This document shows, in pieces, positions 22,316 through 33,271 of a stretch of DNA of 64,000 nucleotides; the first letter of the stretch is position 1, and the number at the start of each line of letters is the position of its first letter. The notes under the pieces are model-generated. The model had not been told where the DNA came from. It worked only from the letters and a program-made list of their open reading frames with translations, and did no database searches. Both the position numbers and the translations under genes were made by a program. The DNA comes from JABABV01 sp965222755 (GTDB lineage Bacteria > Bacillota_I > Bacilli_A > Mycoplasmatales > JABABV01). Location of the stretch: contig CBDCUK010000001.1 in the NCBI GenBank assembly GCA_965222755.1, positions 682,001 through 746,000 of the forward strand, read 5' to 3'.

Positions 22316-25210
22316 ATGAATCCTAAAATAAATAATAAAGAATACGAAAAATGACTAAGCAATAAAGAGTTAGACTCAGAAATCAGAAACGCAATTTTAA
22401 AAATTAAACCTAAAAAAATTGATGATTTTTTTGGTGAAGAATTAATTTTTAAAACTGCTGGTATCAGAGGATTAATTGGTCCAGGTAATAAAAGACTTAA
22501 TCTGTATACGATTAGAAAAGCAGCTATGAGTTTGGGTAAATATTTAAAAAATAAAAACCCCAACAGCATCAAACAAGGAATAGCAATTGCCCATGACAAT
22601 CGTCATATGTCAAAAGAATTTAGTGTTTACAGTGCTCAAGTTTTAACAGCACTAGGTTTTAAAGTTTATTTATTTGAAAATAACGAATTACAACCAACAC
22701 CATTTCTATCTTTTGTCATCAGGCATCTTAAATTAGCATCAGGAATTGTAATCACAGCTTCTCATAACCCTAAAGAATATAATGGTTTTAAAGTTTATGG
22801 TGAAGATGGATGTCAACTTTTACCGAACGCAACTAACGCAATTACTAAAATATCTCAAACATTAGATTTTTTTACTATTAAATATGATCAAGAATCACAT
22901 TGATTAACAGTACCTGATAAAATTAGAGATTTATATATTGATAATTTATGTAAGGTCCCAGTGAATCATCAGATTGAAGAAAAAGCTTCGATTGTTTTTT
23001 CTCCACAACAAGGAACAGCAACAGTAATTATGGAATCGGTTTTTGAAAAACTTAATTATCGATATTTTACAGTTCCCGAACAAAGAGATCCTAATCCTGA
23101 TTTTGATCAAACAAAAACACCCAATCCCGAAAATCCAGAAGCTTATGATAAAATTATTAAATGTTTAAAAAATAAAAAATATGATATTGGTATTACAACT
23201 GACCCTGATGCAGATAGGGTTGGAGTTGTTTTAAAAGTTGGTTCTCAATATAAAATTTTATCTGGGAATCAAACATCAAGTATTTTATTTTATTATTTAG
23301 TTAATAATTATCCCAAATTCAAAAAGAATCAGTTTTATATTGCCAAATCAACAGTTTCAACAACATTAGTAGATAAAATTGCTAATGATTATGGTGTTGA
23401 AGTTAAAGAAACTTTAACAGGGTTTAAATGAATTGGTAATTTAATTGAAAATTATCAAGATAAAGAATTTTTATTTGGATTTGAAGAATCATTTGGTTCT
23501 TTAATTAATGCTGATTTGTGTCGTGATAAAGATGCTCTTCAAACTGCAATTTTAATAGCTGATGCCGCTAGTTTTTATAAACAACAAGGTAAAACACTAC
23601 ATGATGTTTTATTGGAAATTTATCAAAAATATGGTTTCTTTTATGAAAAAACAGTCGCTCTATCAGTTGGTAGTGATGAAGAAATCAATAGTTTTATGAC
23701 AACAATGCGTCAAAACATAACAACTTTAGGTGATCTTAAAGTTACTAAATTTGAAGATTACAATAAAGGCATTAAAGGGTTCCCGAAAACTAACATGTTG
23801 AAATTTTATTTAGAAGATGGTTCATGAATTGCAATTCGACCATCAGGAACCGAACCAAAATTAAAAATTTATTATTCTACTGTTTCTGAAGATAAAATAG
23901 AATCAATTATTAAATTTAGAAATATTGATAAAGACATTAAAGTTTTAACAAATATTTCTAAAGGAAAACAAATTTCAAAAAAAGAAGTTGCTATTTGATC
24001 ATTCTGATGTGCTACTTTAATTGCGATTTTATTTATTTTAGTTTTTAAATTTTATAGTAGTAGTGGTAAAAATCCTTGGTCAGTTTTTGAAGTTATTTGA
24101 AATCATAGTTCCAAAGATCTGACATCATCAACAGTTTGATATTTTTTAATTTTCTTATTAACAGTATTTATTAACTGAATTCCATTTGCTGCTTTAGGCG
24201 TCTGGATTGTTGGTAAAAAATTTAATACTGGTTTAAAATATCGACATGCTGTTGTCGCGCAAATATTAGATAAAATCGTTTCTGGAATTACTCCTTTTTC
24301 AACTGGGGGAGAAATTATTCAAATCTGATATTTACGTCGCAAAAAAGTTAATACTAATAAACTGATTTCCGCTTTATTTGTAGAAACAATTATTAATCAA
24401 GTTGTTAAAATTATCATTGCGATTATTTTAATTCCTGCCGGATTAGTAATTTTACAAAAAACGTTTTTCGAAAACGGAAGTACTGGTTATTGAGCATTAG
24501 CACTTGTGATTATTGGTTTCTTTATGGATATTCTAGCTGCCGTTATTTTCTTAATTGGAGGATTATCTTCAAGAATTCATAAAATGCTAATTCGCATAGT
24601 TTTAAAAGTTGGTGTTTGAGTAAGATACATCAAAGATTATGATAGTGAATTAGGACGCTTAGAATATGAAGCTTTCAAATTAAGAAAAACACTTAAAGAA
24701 ATCTGAATAGATAAAAAAACAATGTGACTATTAATTCTAGTTAACATTATTCCATCTTTTATTGCGGTTTTCTTCTTTGCTCAAAAAGCAATGGGGCCCG
24801 AAGTCTTAAGGTCAGATATTAGTTACTTTGCTTTTCTGTCATCACAGAAAATTGTAAACGTTGCAAATACGTTTATGCCAACTCCAGGTGGTGCCGGAAC
24901 AATGGATGCTCTATTTTATACAATAAATCTCCATTCGTTCTCCAACCCTACTAGTGGCGTAATCAAAGATTTTACAGCCTTCTATCGCTTCTGAACATAT
25001 ATCATTCCTTTAGTGATCTCAATGGGATTCTTAATTATGGTATCTGTGAATGAAAAAATCTACGATACTATTAATAAAGAAAACATTAGAAATAATTTAT
25101 ACGGTAAAAAAATTGCCAAAAGAGTTAATTACTTTAAGTTCTATATTGGTGTGGTTGCCGCCGTCTTATTAATTTTATTTTTATTCTTTATGTTTCGTAT
25201 ATATGGATAA
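22316..25210 (+). CDS. Phosphoglucomutase fused to flippase-like (MprF/UPF0104) membrane domain
   Basis: 964 residues in one frame with no TAA or TAG from 22316 to 25208. Residues 1-555 are a complete phosphohexomutase: TASHNPKEYNG with catalytic Ser149, metal loop DPDADR at 296-301, FEESFG, and the phosphate-binding RPSGTEPK near 507. Residues about 560-964 are a polytopic domain with GVWIVGKKF, STGGEIIQIWYL and PTPGGAGTMDALF, marks of the lysyl-PG-synthase-type membrane family (MprF/YbhN/AglD). I know these as separate proteins. Context with the GT4 gene suggests coupling of sugar-phosphate supply to lipid-linked sugar transfer or flipping. The fusion function is inference. Confidence 0.9.
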
Positions 25211-25249
25211 AAAAAATACATCATTTAATTATAATGATGTATTTTTTTG
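25211..25249. terminator. Bidirectional terminator
   Basis: AAAATACATCATT hairpin with T runs on both sides, between the fusion gene and the convergent hinT. Confidence 0.85.
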
Positions 25250-25259
25250 TTTATAAATT

Positions 25260-25643
25260 TTATAAATATTGAATAATTTTGGTTTTAATTTCATCAAAAT
25301 TATTCTTAATAACTTTGTTGTCATCTTGATAATAAGGAACGATATGAATATGAGTGTGCATCACTTGTTGATCAGCATCAGCTCCATTATTAACATGTAA
25401 TTGATAACTAGTAGCTGATAGAGCTTTCATAACTTGATTGGCAAGTTTGATAGCAATTGAAAATAAAGGGTCTATTTCAGCTTGTTTAATAGTTATTAGG
25501 TTTCTACTATAATGTTTTGGAATCACTAAGAAATGACCTGTGTTTTTAGGGTTTATGTCTAAAATAGCAATATAATTAGCGTCTTCATAAATTTTATGAG
25601 CTGGAATATCGCCATTTATGATTTTAGAAAAAATGTTTTCCAT
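25260..25643 (-). CDS. hinT: HIT-family nucleotide hydrolase HinT
   Basis: 127 residues. Ends with the HTHIHIVP histidine triad (about residues 93-100) and begins MENIFSKIINGDIPAHKIYED, standard for HinT purine nucleoside phosphoramidases. I place the start at ATG 25643; a TTG at 25649 lies directly after the upstream stop and could add two residues. It follows two lipoproteins with only 6 bases of gap. This p80-p60-hinT order is described for Mycoplasma hominis and other Mollicutes, where HinT associates with the P60/P80 surface complex. Confidence 0.94.
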   Translation of the reverse strand: MENIFSKIINGDIPAHKIYEDANYIAILDINPKNTGHFLVIPKHYSRNLITIKQAEIDPLFSIAIKLANQVMKALSATSYQLHVNNGADADQQVMHTHIHIVPYYQDDNKVIKNNFDEIKTKIIQYL

Positions 25644-25649
25644 TATCAA

Positions 25650-27029
25650 TTAGTTGTCTTTCCCTGTTCCGGCAGGTTGAATTTTCTTAACGTCATCATT
25701 TTTAACATCGATGTAATAGCGAGTTTGATATAAACTCAGAGCATCAGTTTCAATCTTAGATGATAATTGTAATTCAACGTATTGTTTTAAGTTTTTATTA
25801 GTTGTTATTTCTGATGAAAGAGAGTATTGACCAAATGGTAATCCTGAAGTTGCATCAGCATACATATTAGCGACTTTCATATTATAGTAAACATGAAAAG
25901 CTGCTTTTTTACCTTGAACATAGATTTTTTGAGTTTTATCTTGTGTTCCATCAGGTTTAGTTTTATATGTAAATAATAAATTATTTTTAGAAATGTCGGC
26001 TTTTTGATCAGCTTGAGTATAATTGAATAAAGCCGAAGTAGAAGCGTCATCTCCTAATTTATCGCCTAAATATTTCATCCCCTGATAATTATATAGGTGA
26101 TTAAACATTGATAATGAAGTATCTGATGTAAATGATGCTGCATTAGGCGCTATTCCTAAACTTGATAATTTATATTTAGGAGCATCAGTTTCAGTATTGT
26201 AATAAAGAATATTATCTTTACTACTATTGTCTTGTAATTTACCAAATCATTTGTTTCAGACATCTGATTTAGCAATTGTACCATCAGTTGAATTTTTAAT
26301 AACAGTTTGTGTTAAACCTTCTAATTCTTGAGAATCTGTATCTTTAGTATTATCGATACTTCAAACCATTGAAGGCTTATATTGTTGAATAGCTTGTGCT
26401 AAATATGAATTACTATAAATTGAATTATAAGATTTTAAATCATTTAAATAGTACATATCAATCATTTGTTTATTAATAGTTATACGTACATTTTGATTAA
26501 GATTATAATAAATATTTAAAATTTCAATGATTTGTGTAGGACTTATAATTGTTCCATTATCAACAGCAGTCCCATTTAAAACAGAATGTAAATTCTGTGT
26601 ATTTAAAAATTTTAAAGCTGGAGCATATTGTAATTTATAAGTTGATCAATCTCTAGTTTTAATCAGGTTGATATAAATATCACTCGCTGATGTTTGATAG
26701 TTCTTTGATTGATTAGCTGCATTTCATAAATTATTTAATAATAAATATTCTTTCATAGCAACATAACTATTTGTCGTAAGGTCATTTAATGAGTTAACCT
26801 TGTGTGCTCCTGTTGTTGTTGTATCATTTGATTTATATAAATCATTAGCAACACCAGTATAATAAAGTTCTTTTATTTCATCAGAACCATATTGAGATAC
26901 TCAATGTCCGTCTTCAGCATTTAAACTTCCTGAAGAACCACAACTTATAGTAGATAGTCCAATAGCACTTACAGAAGTAAAACTAGCAAATACTACTAAT
27001 AGTTTTTTTAAAGAATTCTTGTTTTTCAT
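25650..27029 (-). CDS. P60-like lipoprotein of the hinT cluster
   Basis: 459 residues. Signal peptide MKNKNSLKKLLVVFASFTSV followed by lipobox STISC with Cys30, so a membrane-anchored surface lipoprotein. No catalytic motif seen. The mature part is hydrophilic with many Asn, Lys and Tyr. The RBS AGGAG at 27036-27040 overlaps the end of the upstream lipoprotein gene, so the two are coupled. Identity as P60 rests on gene order before hinT and size, not on a recognised domain. Confidence 0.75.
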
Positions 27030-27039
27030 TTCTATCTCC

Positions 27040-28737
27040 TTATAAGTTTCCGATTTCTGGAATAAAATCTTTTAATTGTGCTGCGATTGTTGTTGTATCT
27101 GCTCATTTTGTATTTCATTGAATTTCAGAATTATTATTATTTTGGATAAAAGTTTCATTACCACTAATAAAGCTTTGCACATTAGTTAGAATGTCAGATA
27201 AAATATTTGTATTAATTAATACTGAACTATATTTATCATATTCATCACCAGATAAAATTGAATCTGAATCATTATTTTTAGATTGAGAATCTTTAACTAT
27301 ATTTAAAGCATTCATTTCAAATCAAAATTTTGATGAACCCATTCAAGTATTAAATTTATCTAAAATACCATAATTGATATTAGCACTATTTCCTGAATTA
27401 GCATTGTTAACTTTTTGATTTAAATCACTTTGAATCATCGTGATTGGATTATCTTGAGTATTAAAGAAGTGGAATCCATCTTTACTTATCATTGCATTAA
27501 TATTTGATCTACCAGTAACAGAATAATAATTGGCAAATCCTTTGAAATTTGCAGCTACACTATTAGCTATTTTTTGTTTTAGAGCGTCTCCGTTAGTTTT
27601 ATCATCTAAAACTTTTCAATTAATATTATTGAATTTAGGCCCACTTGTTCCTCAAGCCCCACTATCAGTTAAAATAGTTTTAAAACTTGTTAATGTAATT
27701 GGGAATACAGTTGAATTAGTAGTATCTCCATTAGCTATTTTGTTATACATTCCATCAATGAATCCAGGAACATAACCACTTTTTAGAAGATTAACATTTC
27801 CTAAATAACCATTTTTGGTAGCAGAACCAGTATCTTCACTATAACTTTTAGAGATACTTGCTAAATCTTGTTTTGGATCACTTAAAGCATTTAATGTATT
27901 GTACATTGATTCAATATCTGCTGTTGCCATTGCTGGTTCCTGACCAAAATTATTAGCACCAGAAGTTGGAAATCACTGAAATTTTACAAGAGAATGTTGT
28001 ACAGACACAGGTAAGCTTACTATGTTATAAATATAAAATGCTTTTATTCCATTTTCATTCATTACATAATGTTCACCATTACTTAACGGCACACTTGATG
28101 TAAAGTTATTTATGATATCATCGGCTGTTAATATTACTGTTGATGAATTTTTAACTTGATCATAAGTAATACCAGGTAAATTACTTTTTTTAGACGAAGT
28201 ATCTTTTCAATGATTAATTAAATTAATACCTTTGATTGTAAAAGTTAAACCATCTGTATATTGAGTTTTAATTTGAGCTATACTTTTAGTTTCCATTGTA
28301 TATCCAAAATCACTTTTTACAGTGCTCTCAATTGCAGCAGTTATTAAACTATCTACATAATCACTATTACTTGTATAACCTTTGCTTTTTAATGATTTTT
28401 CTCATTTACTTTTTCAATCATGACCATATTGTTTTTTAAAACTTTTAATTTGATCTTTTAATTTATCTTGAGCATCATCTTTATAAGCGTTGAATTCATC
28501 ACTAGTATGATTACTTTTAAATAGTAAATTGATTGAGTCATTATAAATAACCCCATCAGTTTTACTAAATTGTCCACTATCTTTTTTAATATCGTTGATA
28601 AAGTCCCTCATGCTTACTTTAGGTCCATTGTTTCAGTCAAAAGCATCTGTATTCTTTGAACTTCCACAACTTACTAAAGCAAATGATGAAGAAGCGAGGC
28701 TTATTAAGCCTATTGATTTAATTAATTTCTTTTTCAT
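27040..28737 (-). CDS. P80-like lipoprotein of the hinT cluster
   Basis: 565 residues. MKKKLIKSIGLISLASSSFA then lipobox ALVSC at about Cys24. Mature region starts GSSKNTDAFDWNNG. No enzyme motif visible. Ten bases separate it from the P60-like gene. The nearest AAGGAG is about 17 bases before the ATG, a loose spacing. A P80-like role is inferred from position in a p80-p60-hinT cluster. Both lipoproteins may form the membrane complex described with HinT. Confidence 0.72.
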
Positions 28738-28816
28738 AATTCTTAGTTTATTTTACTCCTTTATATTTATAGTATGACTATTATTAATTATATATATTTT
28801 TGAAAAAAAAGAAAGT

Positions 28817-28863
28817 AAAAGTGTTATTTTTAAGAAGTTCGATTCTTAAAAATAACACTTTTT
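28817..28863 (-). terminator. Terminator overlapping the sigma-factor stop codon
   Basis: AAGTGTTATTTTTAAGAA pairs perfectly with its complement around a six-base loop. The sigma-factor stop codon at 28830-28832 lies in the stem. It separates the cysS-rlmB-sigH block from the lipoproteins. Confidence 0.75.
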
Positions 28864-29408
28864 CGTAATTTTCTTTTTGCTCTTTGGAGAGCATTATCTA
28901 CTGTTTTATAAGATATATTCAATAATTTTGATATTTTAACAATTTTTTCCCCTTGAAAATGCATTGTAAAAACTTGTTTTTCCAATTTTGATAATTTAAT
29001 ATCATTTATATAATCTTGTAAATCAAAATCATTTAGTTCTAAATTGCTTTGATAAGAAATAGATTTGATTTTGTCTAAGTTAAAATAATTATGCATTGCA
29101 TCTTTTTTAGGAGGAATCATTTTCTTAATTTGTTCGTTTAGACGGAATTTTAAATAATTATTTAAATAAGTTTTAAAAGACGCCCCTTTAGGATTGTTAA
29201 AATCATAAGATTTAATTATATGAATAAATGAGATTTCTGTTAACAAATAAATCTCATTATAATTGATAAATTTATGATATTTATTGTATGCCATTTTTGT
29301 ATGAATTTCCAAAGTATTCCAAAAGATTTTTTTTAATTTAGAAAAAGAATAAAAAGCCTGAGTTTTTTGATAATCATCTACTAATATATTAATAGATTTA
29401 TTTATCAT
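28830..29408 (-). CDS. sigH: SigH-type alternative sigma factor
   Basis: 192 residues. Region 2-like helices at 30-110 (EIYLLTEISFIHIIKSYDFNNPKGASFKTYL) and a region 4 helix-turn-helix at about 140-185 with LSKLEKQVFTMHF and ISKLLNISYKTVDNALQRAKRKLRK. The order cysS-rlmB-sigH matches Bacillus, where sigH lies just after these genes, so orthology to SigH/ComX-type factors is likely. Mollicutes have very few sigma factors; the related M. genitalium MG_428 activates recombination genes. Targets here are unknown. RBS AGAGGAG is somewhat distant. Confidence 0.8.
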   Translation of the reverse strand: MINKSINILVDDYQKTQAFYSFSKLKKIFWNTLEIHTKMAYNKYHKFINYNEIYLLTEISFIHIIKSYDFNNPKGASFKTYLNNYLKFRLNEQIKKMIPPKKDAMHNYFNLDKIKSISYQSNLELNDFDLQDYINDIKLSKLEKQVFTMHFQGEKIVKISKLLNISYKTVDNALQRAKRKLRKSVIFKNRTS

Positions 29409-29435
29409 AAGTTAAAAATATTTCTCCTCTTTTTA

Positions 29436-30155
29436 TTAAATTAATCCCTTTATTTTATAAGATAATATGCCAGCAGCACAAGCAGCGTTTAAAGATTGAA
29501 CTTTACCACTCATATGAATTTTTACTTTGATATCAATTTTTTTCATTAAATTATGAGATATCCCGCGACCCTCACTACCAATTATTAAACAAATGGGCAT
29601 ATCATAATTATATTTTTTTAAGTCTTGTGAATCTTCATCTAGGGAAGATCCAACAATTCAATAACCCATTTTTTTCAATTCTTCACAACTACGAGATAAA
29701 TTTGTGACTTCGATTAAATTGACACTATACATTGCTCCAGTAGAAACTTTAGCTATAGTAGCATTTGGTTTTACTTGACGGTTTTTACTATAAATTAGAG
29801 CTTGAGCACCAACAGCATCAGCAACTCTTAAAATAGCACCGAAATTATGTGGATCTGTAATTGAGTCCAGCATAATTACAAAAGGATTTTTTTGATCATT
29901 TTTTTCAAGTTTAGATAAAGTATAGATTGGTGGAATTTTTACTTCAGCAATATAATTTTGATGATTAGCATTTTTGCTTAACGAATCTAGTTCTAATTTA
30001 GTTTTATAAATTATTGGAATATTTTTATTTTTGGCATCTTTTAAAAATGAATCATTTTTTGAATTATTAATAGTATAAATTGAATAAATAAACTTCGGAT
30101 TGGCATGTAAAATTAAATTTAGTGTATTTTTTCCATAAATTAGTATTTTTTCCAT
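29436..30155 (-). CDS. rlmB: 23S rRNA 2'-O-methyltransferase RlmB/TrmH family
   Basis: 239 residues of SpoU fold. Motif 1 DSITDPHNFGAILRVADAVG, motif 2 IGSEGRGIS, motif 3 SLNAACAAGI, together making the knotted SAM site. Methylates G2251 of 23S rRNA or a tRNA 2'-OH. N-terminal substrate domain present. Six bases after the cysS stop. Complete. Confidence 0.92.
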
Positions 30156-30161
30156 AAATTA

Positions 30162-31502
30162 TTAAAGTATTCCTTTTTTTGATAATATGATTCTGATTTG
30201 ATCAGCTTTATCATATTCTTGGTTTTTTTTATGTCTATTTCAGTCATTTAATAAGACTAAATCGTCCTCGTTAAGAGTTTGTAAATCTAGATGAAATCCT
30301 AAAATTTCAATCATCTTTGTGGTTATTTGTCATATTTTAGCAATTAATGAAGTTTTTTCAAGTTTATTTAAAGTCTTTATATTATTTTCAATGACGCTAA
30401 TTGCATTAGCAGTATTTAAATCATTTTCTAAAAATGTAATAAATTTTTTCCAATTTAAATCATCCAAATTTTGATAATCATAATTATCTAAATTAATTTC
30501 ATTTATTTGTAATTCATTATATTTTCTTTGAAGTTGTGTTTTTCACTTTAAAATATTTTTTTCAGCATTAATAAAACTATCATTATTAATGTTTATCGGC
30601 GAACGATAATGATTATTTAGAATAATAAATTTTAAAGCATCAACACTAAATTTTTCCACAATATCTTTTAATAATAAAGTATTACCTAAAGATTTTGACA
30701 TTTTAACATTATTAATATTTAGTTGACCATTATGAATTCAAACTTTACTTAAAGGTTTTTTATTTAAAGCGATTCATTGGATTCTTTCATTTTCATGATG
30801 TGGAAATTTTAAATCAACTCCACCAGCATGAATATCTATCGTATTGTTATTAAATAATTTTTGATTAAAAACAACACATTCTGTATGTCATCCAGGACGA
30901 CCTTTTCCTCATGGAGAATCTCAGGTTATTCCAATATTAGTATTTTTTCATAAGACAAAGTCCTTGTGGTTACGTTTTGAATTTGGAGGGGACTCACTTA
31001 TAATATCGCTATTTTTTTCAGTTTTTCCTTTATTTAAATTAATAATCTTACCGTATTGATCAATATTTTTTACCACATCAAAATAAACATTACCTTTTTC
31101 AACATAGGCATTTTTAGTTTTTATTAATTCTTTAATTGCAGTAATAATATCTTCAATATAATCAGTTACTCTTGGTTGGGAAGTCGGTTTTAAAATTCGT
31201 AATCTTTTAATATCTTGATTATAAGCTTGAATATAAAAAGTGGTTATTTCAATTTCACTAATTTTATTTTTTCGAGCTTGCTCAATGATTTTATCATCAA
31301 TATCAGTGAAGTTATGAACATAATTTACTTGATAGCCTTGTAATTTTAACAAGCGATTTAAGACATCAAAATTAATTAAAGGGCGTGCGTTACCAATGTG
31401 AATGTAGTTGTAAACAGTTGGACCACATAAATAAAAATTTAGTTGTTTTTTATTAGGTGAAATCTCTTTTTTACTATCACTTAACGAATCTCATAAAAAC
31501 AT
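30162..31502 (-). CDS. cysS: Cysteinyl-tRNA synthetase
   Basis: 446 residues, normal bacterial length. HIGH motif as HIGNARPL, KMSKS intact, and zinc ligands Cys in YLCGPTVY, Cys in HTECVVF and His in FPHHENE. Charges tRNA-Cys. ATG 31502 with GGGAG upstream. Heads the block cysS-rlmB-sigH; the Bacillus mrnC and yacP genes of this block are absent. Numerous TGA Trp codons. Confidence 0.97.
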
Positions 31503-31601
31503 ATTTTTTGACTCCCTAAATATTTACTAAAATTTAATTATTAATTTGTAAAAAGTTGATTTTAAAACGATTATACACATAAACTCCGTGATAAACAAGA
31601 G

Positions 31602-32267
31602 TTATTTTATTTTGTGGATTCTTTTTAGAGCGATTATTAGTGATTCATAATTATGAACCATTAATATATATTTATTATTGAAGTGATTTGCTGACTTAAT
31701 AATAACTTTATTTTTATGAACATTAATTTGATTTTCAGTTTCATTATTTAAAAAAATACTTTTTTCGATTGCGTCATTAACAAAAACAATTCTTTTGTTA
31801 GTAATATAAATATTACCAAATCATGAGGGTGATTTTAGAAACTTGTATTTACTATGATGACTAATAATATTTAAACGACTTTTCAAAAATTGAAAATAAA
31901 TTTTTTCCATTTTTAATTTTTGAAAATTACCAATTTGAGTTTTCAGAGGTCTGATTTTATTAAATTGATTTTCATATAGTTTAATAATATTTTCATATGC
32001 ATAATAATCTAGATTAATTTTTAATTCATTAATAATTTTTGAAATATCTTTTAATCTTTTGCTACTGTAATTTTGATTAATGTTAAAATATTTTACAAAA
32101 CAATTAAAAATATAATCATCAATGTAGGATTTTTTATATTTTTTATAAAACTGCTCAAGGTCACGGTATTTAATATTACTAATATTTTTATAAGTTATTT
32201 TTTTATTAATTTCTTTATACATTAAATAATATTTAAAGTTCAAATTAATTCTGTGTGTTAGCAACAT
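31602..32267 (-). CDS. Hypothetical protein with PH/GRAM-like C terminus
   Basis: 221 residues, no signal peptide. Start ATG 32267 has a clear AGGAGG ribosome site. Residues 1-145 are Lys-, Asn- and Tyr-rich helices. Near 145-165 WFGNIYITNKRIVFVND resembles the start of bacterial PH/GRAM domains, in which GxLxxTxxRxxF is usual. The function is unknown. It is about 100 bases upstream of cysS on the same strand; co-transcription is possible. The PH-like reading is tentative. Confidence 0.6.
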
Positions 32268-32324
32268 TGCAGCCTCCTAATTACTATTTTCCCATATTTT
32301 CTTAGATTTATTATGAAAAGTAAT

Positions 32325-32354
32325 AAAAAAAACACTTTTAAAAAAAGTGTTTTT
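32325..32354 (-). terminator. Terminator of the minus-strand tRNA cluster
   Basis: AAAAACACTTTT/AAAAGTGTTTTT hairpin, followed on the minus strand by eight Ts. Confidence 0.75.
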
Positions 32355-32376
32355 GGTCAACATTTATTGATATAAA

Positions 32377-32452
32377 TGGTGGTTCAGGACGGAATTGAAC
32401 CGCCGACACAGGGATTTTCAGTCCCTTGCTCTACCGACTGAGCTACTGAACC
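32377..32452 (-). tRNA. tRNA-Phe (GAA)
   Basis: Minus-strand acceptor GGTTCAG/CTGAACC, anticodon loop CTGAAAA, encoded CCA. Confidence 0.96.
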
Positions 32453-32453
32453 A

Positions 32454-32529
32454 TGGCGGTCCTGACGGGACTCGAACCCGCGATCTCCTCTGTGACAGAG
32501 AGGCATGATAACCGCTTCACTACAGGACC
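32454..32529 (-). tRNA. tRNA-Asp (GTC)
   Basis: Acceptor GGTCCTG/CAGGACC, anticodon loop CTGTCAC, encoded CCA. Confidence 0.96.
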
Positions 32530-32532
32530 TAA

Positions 32533-32609
<77 letters not shown>

Positions 32610-32615
32610 ATATAA

Positions 32616-32708
32616 TGGCGGAGGAAGAGGGATTCGAACCCCCGCGCCGATTTCTCGACCTGCCGGTTTTCAAGACCGATCCCTTCAGCCAGACTTGGGT
32701 ATTCCTCC
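32616..32708 (-). tRNA. tRNA-Ser (TGA)
   Basis: Acceptor GGAGGAA/TTCCTCC, anticodon loop CTTGAAA, long variable arm (class II), encoded CCA. Confidence 0.95.
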
Positions 32709-32709
32709 G

Positions 32710-32786
32710 TGGTGGACCCTACAGGACTCGAACCTGTGACCAACCGGTTATGAGCCGGTGGCTCTAACCAACTGAGCTAAGAGTCC
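32710..32786 (-). tRNA. tRNA with CAT anticodon, probably tRNA-Ile2
   Basis: Acceptor GGACTCT/AGGGTCC, loop CTCATAA. Body resembles Bacillus tRNA-Ile2 (lysidine-modified CAU) more than elongator Met. Elongator Met cannot be excluded. Confidence 0.85.
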
Positions 32787-32814
32787 GAATAAAAATTCTT
32801 GTAGTTTGTCCATA

Positions 32815-32891
32815 TGGTGGCGGGAGAGAGACTTGAACTCTCGACCTTTCGGGTATGAACCGAGTGCTCTAGCCAACTGAGCTACCCCGCC
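32815..32891 (-). tRNA. tRNA with CAT anticodon, probably elongator tRNA-Met
   Basis: Acceptor GGCGGGG/TCCCGCC, loop TTCATAC with the GGTTCATACC context of elongator Met. Third CAT tRNA in this cluster. Confidence 0.87.
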
Positions 32892-32892
32892 A

Positions 32893-32968
32893 TGGTGGAG
32901 CGGACCAGAATCGAACTGGCGACCTCCTGTGTGCAAGACAGGTGCTCTACCAATTGAGCTACCACCCC
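32893..32968 (-). tRNA. tRNA-Ala (TGC)
   Basis: Acceptor GGGGTGG/CCGCTCC, anticodon loop CTTGCAC, encoded CCA. Confidence 0.95.
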
Positions 32969-32969
32969 A

Positions 32970-33046
32970 TGGTCGGGAAGACAGGATTCGAACCTGCGAC
33001 CCCTCGGTCCCAAACCGAGTGCTCTACCAAGCTGAGCCACTTCCCG
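32970..33046 (-). tRNA. tRNA-Pro (TGG)
   Basis: Acceptor CGGGAAG/CTTCCCG, anticodon loop TTTGGGA, encoded CCA. First transcribed gene of the eight. Confidence 0.95.
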
Positions 33047-33083
33047 ATGCACAACAAATAAATTAAATTATTTATGCCCTATC

Positions 33084-33112
33084 ATTATATATTTTTTTTA
33101 GAGAAAATACAA
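33084..33112 (-). promoter_or_regulatory. Promoter of the minus-strand tRNA cluster
   Basis: -35 TTGTAT (33107-33112), 17-base spacer, -10 TATAAT (33084-33089), followed by GATAGGGCAT. The start region matches that of the plus-strand cluster. Confidence 0.75.
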
Positions 33113-33271
33113 GCACTTTATGAAAAAAAGATACATATTTAGTATTTTTTAAAATTAATAAAAATCTTCAAAGTTACATTTTTATCAAATAATAAGATAA
33201 TATTTAGTGATTATTTTATTTTTAGACTTTATTTATATTACAATTATTAAATAATGGGGGTTATATATAAT

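Noticed and set aside
23990..24010. Possible artefact joining two genes in the PGM fusion
   Set aside because: No frame change is needed; the same frame continues with plausible sequence on both sides and no RBS/ATG is evident at the junction. Resequencing would settle it, so it is kept as a finding.
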